This document shows, piece after piece, positions 7,028 through 9,862 of a stretch of 9,862 nt of DNA. The notes under the pieces are model-generated. The model saw only the letters and a list, made by a program, of their open reading frames with translations. It made no database searches and was not told the origin of the DNA. The translations under genes and the position numbers were made by a program. This stretch comes from Candidatus Poseidoniaceae archaeon (GTDB taxonomy: Archaea; Thermoplasmatota; Poseidoniia; Poseidoniales; Poseidoniaceae). Numbering within the stretch: the stretch's first letter is position 1; each line of letters begins with the position of its first letter. The stretch covers positions 591 through 10,452 of the forward strand of contig DUIP01000199.1 of assembly GCA_013330285.1 (NCBI GenBank), in the 5' to 3' direction.

Positions 7028-8240
7028 AGCGGAACATCAATCGAGTTCCCGCACGAAGCGCCAATCGCCGGAATGCTGGAACTTTTTTGATCAGGGCAAG
7101 ACCTAGCGGAACAGGTTTTTCGATATCACCAATTTCGTTGATTAACTCGAGAACATCCTCCCTCGCAAAATTAGTGAAATGTTTGTTGAGTTCTTTGTCC
7201 GTGGTATCTGAAACAAGAAGGTTGCGTAAAGCCCGAGCTTTGTCTTGATCTTTCTTCATCGCCATGAAGTGTTTATTGGTGATCTTATGGAGTTGCTTTT
7301 CGTTGAGTTCGTTCGCTTTGATTGCCTCTGAAAGTGGTTTGAGAATGCCCTTTATTTGACGGAATCCGGGGCCTATACCTCCACCTGTTGTGGGTTTGGC
7401 CATCCCTGCAGCATCGCCAAGAAGGATGACTCGATTGCTTACAGTTTTCTTCACCATGCCACTCGGGATCGGTCCACAGTACCTCGCAGTTTCTGTGATG
7501 TTTTCAAACCGGTTGTGCCACATTTCGTGGTTCAAGAGGTCCTCATAGCATTGTTCCACACTTTTTCCGTCAAGGCGGTCGGGTGTCGACCAAACTCCAA
7601 TTCGATGGCTTCCAAACCCGGAGGGTATCACCCAAGCAAAAAATCCTGGTGCAATCGCCGATCCACTGTACATTTCAAGCCAACGATTTTTTCCTTCATA
7701 CCCCTGAACTTCAGTTTGAAAACCGATCATCATTTCATTCGGGCGGCCCATCTTAAAATTCCTGCGTGTCCAGCTGTGTGCACCATCGCAACCAATGAGC
7801 AACCTTGCATCCATGGATACAATTTCACCATTGATATTAATCTCTAAATCGACACCATCATCTGTTGCTGTGGCCTTAACAGGGGTTGAATTCAATGAAA
7901 GTGTGGCCCCTGCTTGCATGGCTTGTTGGACCACCCCTTGATCGAATTGCTTTCGACACACAACATAGGTGCGCAACTTGCCTTCAGTCCCAACTGGTAC
8001 CAATGTTCCATCGGGTCCGTGGATTCGGGCGCCATCAATCTCCTGAAGCACTGAATCATAGAGTTCAACTTCATGCATGGCTTTCGGCGTTACAAGGCCT
8101 GCGCATTGGAATGGGCGCCCGATTTCATTATGCTCTTCAAGCATCAACACCGAATGCCCCAATGAGGCAAGGTGAGTCGCAGCACGGCCGCCTGTTGGGC
8201 CCGCGCCGACGATGATGACGTCCCATGACCGGTCGAGCAT
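7026..8240 (-). CDS. Geranylgeranyl reductase family FAD-dependent oxidoreductase
   Basis: Predicted to reduce double bonds in isoprenoid chains, most likely the geranylgeranyl chains of archaeal ether lipids or the side chain of a quinone. The 404 residues open with an FAD-binding Rossmann motif (GAGPTGG, 12-18) and the acidic end of the second strand (Glu35/Glu36). QCAGLVTPK follows at 45-53, placing Cys46 where the family has its active-site cysteine. Further FAD motifs are IGCDGAHS (149-156) and GDAAGMAKPTTGGGI (275-289). APGFFAWVIP (197-206) corresponds to the substrate-site YxWxFP-type motif of this family. The C-terminal 100 residues are rich in charged helices with an amphipathic end, consistent with membrane association. 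The Met start leads directly into the FAD motif; only AGGA two bases upstream resembles a Shine-Dalgarno sequence. It is followed at 10 nt by a coupled membrane protein gene. Another flavin monooxygenase-like member of the superfamily cannot be excluded. Confidence 0.88.
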   Translation of the reverse strand: MLDRSWDVIIVGAGPTGGRAATHLASLGHSVLMLEEHNEIGRPFQCAGLVTPKAMHEVELYDSVLQEIDGARIHGPDGTLVPVGTEGKLRTYVVCRKQFDQGVVQQAMQAGATLSLNSTPVKATATDDGVDLEININGEIVSMDARLLIGCDGAHSWTRRNFKMGRPNEMMIGFQTEVQGYEGKNRWLEMYSGSAIAPGFFAWVIPSGFGSHRIGVWSTPDRLDGKSVEQCYEDLLNHEMWHNRFENITETARYCGPIPSGMVKKTVSNRVILLGDAAGMAKPTTGGGIGPGFRQIKGILKPLSEAIKANELNEKQLHKITNKHFMAMKKDQDKARALRNLLVSDTTDKELNKHFTNFAREDVLELINEIGDIEKPVPLGLALIKKVPAFRRLALRAGTRLMFR

Positions 8241-8273
8241 GTTCCTAACGAGGAAGCCACACCCATCAATCTT

Positions 8274-8288
8274 CGCTCACCATGAGCG
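8274..8288. repeat. Inverted repeat in the leader of the geranylgeranyl reductase gene
   Basis: CGCTCA and TGAGCG form perfect 6-bp arms around a 3-base centre, 34 nt upstream of the reductase start and 24 nt beyond the topB stop codon. It could be a small hairpin or an operator site. There is no T-run on either side, so it is not a classical terminator. Confidence 0.35.
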
Positions 8289-8299
8289 GTAATCTGGCC

Positions 8300-8306
8300 T
8301 ATTTTT
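8300..8306 (-). promoter_or_regulatory. Possible archaeal TATA box for the reductase operon
   Basis: The minus strand reads AAAAATA within the only sizeable gap (71 nt) of the right-hand gene run. A start about 25 nt downstream would fall near 8275-8280, leaving a leader of about 36 nt before the ATG. The match to archaeal box A is loose, so this rests mainly on position. Confidence 0.25.
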
Positions 8307-8311
8307 GGTGC

Positions 8312-9862
8312 TCAACGCTTGGCGAACTTGTAGCCTATGCTCTCGTTCTTTTTGATGTAAATTGATGCAGAGAACTCCTTACCAGTTTTCTTTGATTTCC
8401 AATCATGGAAAGGACCAAGAGTTCTCTTTTCGATTAATTCCTTTGCCTCTTCACGAGTGATTTCTCGCTTTGAAATCTCCCTTGCGATCTGTAATTTACA
8501 GCCAGTGGAACCTTCTTCGGCTTGATAGTGTGTTTCAGTCTCCACGATGTTCACCTTCGTGTTTGGACAGACGGCAACCACACCGGGTTCGATTGGGAAT
8601 CGCTTGGCATCTGCCGCGGCTTCTCGTGGTGGGAAATCAAACTTCACTCGTGTGTTTTCGATGACGAGGAAGGCTTTGAAAGGCCTGCCACGCTTTGAAG
8701 TGAAATCTTCGAGCAGATCTGATTTGCCTTTGGTCATGATGACCTTTGCTTCATCTGGTGTGATGAGCCGCTTACACATTTCTTTGGACAAACCACGGAA
8801 TTTACAATCTGCATAATCACACGCATACATGGTTTGACCGATACGAATCGTGCCATGATCACACGTTGGGCAAGGGCATAATTCTTCATCATTTTCATCG
8901 GTTGAGGATTGCCCTCCGCCAACAAATTCGACACGACCTTCGTCCGTTAACTTCACGCTTGCAACATATGCTTCTCCTGATCTGCTAAAGAATCCATGAA
9001 GATCACTGAGTTCCCGTTCTTTGACTAAGCGTGCTGCTGTGACTCTGTCAAACCACCGACCACTGGTGTCCTTCCAAAACACGAAAGAACATCCTTTGTC
9101 CCGGCCTTCATTCTTCTCACACTGATAGGAGAGTGTTGTCTCTTTGATTGCAGCCGAACATGAAGGGCATGCGCCTATCGATTCTTCCTCGAGGTATAAC
9201 TCATCTCGATCATGATTCTTGATCCTCTCGACCAGTGAGGTTGTTTGTTCAACTATAGCGTTCATGTAGGTCGTTTTTGGGTCATCACCGCGCTGTACTC
9301 GAAGCAATGAGGCCTCCATTTCACCAGTGAGTTCCGGAGATGTAATCCATTCTACGGGTATCCTGCGCAGCACATCGATAATTCGAATGCCATGTGCAGC
9401 AGCGCTGATGCTTCCTCCACGTGCTCTCAAAATATACCCACGGTCGACCAATTTCTCAATGGTGTCCGCCCGGGTAGCTGGCGTTCCCAATCCCTTCTCT
9501 TTGAGGGCTGCAGCAAGATCTTCATCTTCGATATGCTTACCAGCGTGTTCCATGAGTCGCAACAATCCAGCTTCCTTGAGCCGGCCTTTGGGTTTGGATC
9601 GTTCTTCTTTGAACTCAAATTCGCTGATGTCTGCCTTACATGGATTTGAGGGCAGAGAATTCCAACCCTCTGGCAAATCTTGCTTCTTTGGCCGTACTGC
9701 CCTCCATCCAGCCGTCTTGATGGTTCTCACTTCCTTCAGGAAACGTTCTCCTTCAATCGTAGCAATGCGCTTTTGCACATCCCAAACAGCGGGTGGATGC
9801 CAAGATGCGAGGAATGTACGGACGATTAAATCGTACAATTTTTGATGATCAGTGCTCGAAAA
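8312..9862 (-). CDS. topB: DNA topoisomerase III, bacterial type (C-terminal part; 5' end outside window)
   Basis: A type IA topoisomerase that passes single strands to relax or decatenate DNA. The frame stays open to the window edge: codons above 9838 read FSSTDHQK and run into LYDLIVRTFLA, the conserved topoisomerase III segment. The TTG at 9838 is therefore internal, not a start. The Toprim domain and the active-site Tyr lie outside the window. Counting from the codon at 9838, visible parts are the end of the gate domain with GLGTPATRADTIEKLVDRGY (116-135), then zinc-ribbon-like clusters at Cys224/227/240/250 and Cys321/323/326/340/345. Two C-terminal topoisomerase repeats follow: DFTSKRGRPFKAFL near 378-391 and DWKSKKTGKEFSASI near 479-493. 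Only two widely spaced cysteines (424, 447) remain between these repeats. The architecture matches bacterial TopB rather than the archaeal topoisomerase III I would expect. A 71-nt gap separates it from the reductase gene. Confidence 0.9.
   Translation of the reverse strand, partial: FSSTDHQKLYDLIVRTFLASWHPPAVWDVQKRIATIEGERFLKEVRTIKTAGWRAVRPKKQDLPEGWNSLPSNPCKADISEFEFKEERSKPKGRLKEAGLLRLMEHAGKHIEDEDLAAALKEKGLGTPATRADTIEKLVDRGYILRARGGSISAAAHGIRIIDVLRRIPVEWITSPELTGEMEASLLRVQRGDDPKTTYMNAIVEQTTSLVERIKNHDRDELYLEEESIGACPSCSAAIKETTLSYQCEKNEGRDKGCSFVFWKDTSGRWFDRVTAARLVKERELSDLHGFFSRSGEAYVASVKLTDEGRVEFVGGGQSSTDENDEELCPCPTCDHGTIRIGQTMYACDYADCKFRGLSKEMCKRLITPDEAKVIMTKGKSDLLEDFTSKRGRPFKAFLVIENTRVKFDFPPREAAADAKRFPIEPGVVAVCPNTKVNIVETETHYQAEEGSTGCKLQIAREISKREITREEAKELIEKRTLGPFHDWKSKKTGKEFSASIYIKKNESIGYKFAKR

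Noticed and set aside
7356..7847. 163-residue plus-strand open frame antisense to the reductase gene
   Set aside because: It covers conserved FAD and substrate motifs of the reductase on the minus strand, so it is a by-product of that coding sequence.
9836..9838. TTG as the start codon of topB
   Set aside because: In-frame codons continue without a stop to the window edge and encode FSSTDHQK joined to the conserved LYDLIVRTFLA segment, so the gene extends beyond the window.
9327..9845. 172-residue plus-strand open frame antisense to topB
   Set aside because: The opposite strand encodes well-conserved topoisomerase residues across the whole stretch; the antisense translation is Ser/Arg-rich without motifs.

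Overview
The window is protein-dense DNA holding six genes plus the tail of another. It reads best as a piece of a planktonic marine euryarchaeon, probably Marine Group II (Poseidoniales). The support is a geranylgeranyl-reductase-family flavoprotein, a large lipobox-bearing surface protein built on thrombospondin type 3 (TSP3) calcium-binding repeats, tight gene packing and moderate GC. This placement is an inference: no rRNA or other marker gene is present, and topB and mqnC are families shared with bacteria.

Left part (1-2797, plus strand): the last 48 codons of a protein ending in a membrane anchor; then an M24 metallopeptidase (pepP, Xaa-Pro aminopeptidase) with all five metal ligands; then, 9 nt later, a radical SAM enzyme that best fits MqnC of the futalosine route to menaquinone. 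pepP and mqnC are probably co-transcribed.

Right part (2798-9862, minus strand), in transcription order: the C-terminal portion of a bacterial-type DNA topoisomerase III (topB, cut by the window edge at 9862); a 71-nt gap with a possible promoter and a small inverted repeat; a geranylgeranyl reductase family protein; a two-helix membrane protein of unknown function, translationally coupled to the reductase through a Shine-Dalgarno sequence overlapping its stop codon; and a 1009-residue lipoprotein. The two strands meet with zero bases between the stop codons of mqnC and the lipoprotein.

The most notable gene is the lipoprotein. It has a lipid anchor at Cys20, two probable beta-sandwich segments, a long Asp-rich TSP3 array, a middle domain that may be a Cys-less redoxin fold, and a C-terminal domain that aligns by eye with bacterial PNGase F (peptide-N4-(N-acetyl-glucosaminyl)asparagine amidase). 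The equivalents of catalytic Asp60 and Glu206 and of all three disulfides are present, while two other active-site positions differ. It suggests a tethered, calcium-stabilised extracellular enzyme or binding protein acting on glycoprotein. The reductase and MqnC could meet in one pathway, since menaquinone side chains are saturated by this reductase family, but archaeal membrane lipid saturation is at least as likely for the reductase. No RNA genes, insertion sequences or CRISPR arrays were seen, and no gene-free stretch exceeds 71 bases.
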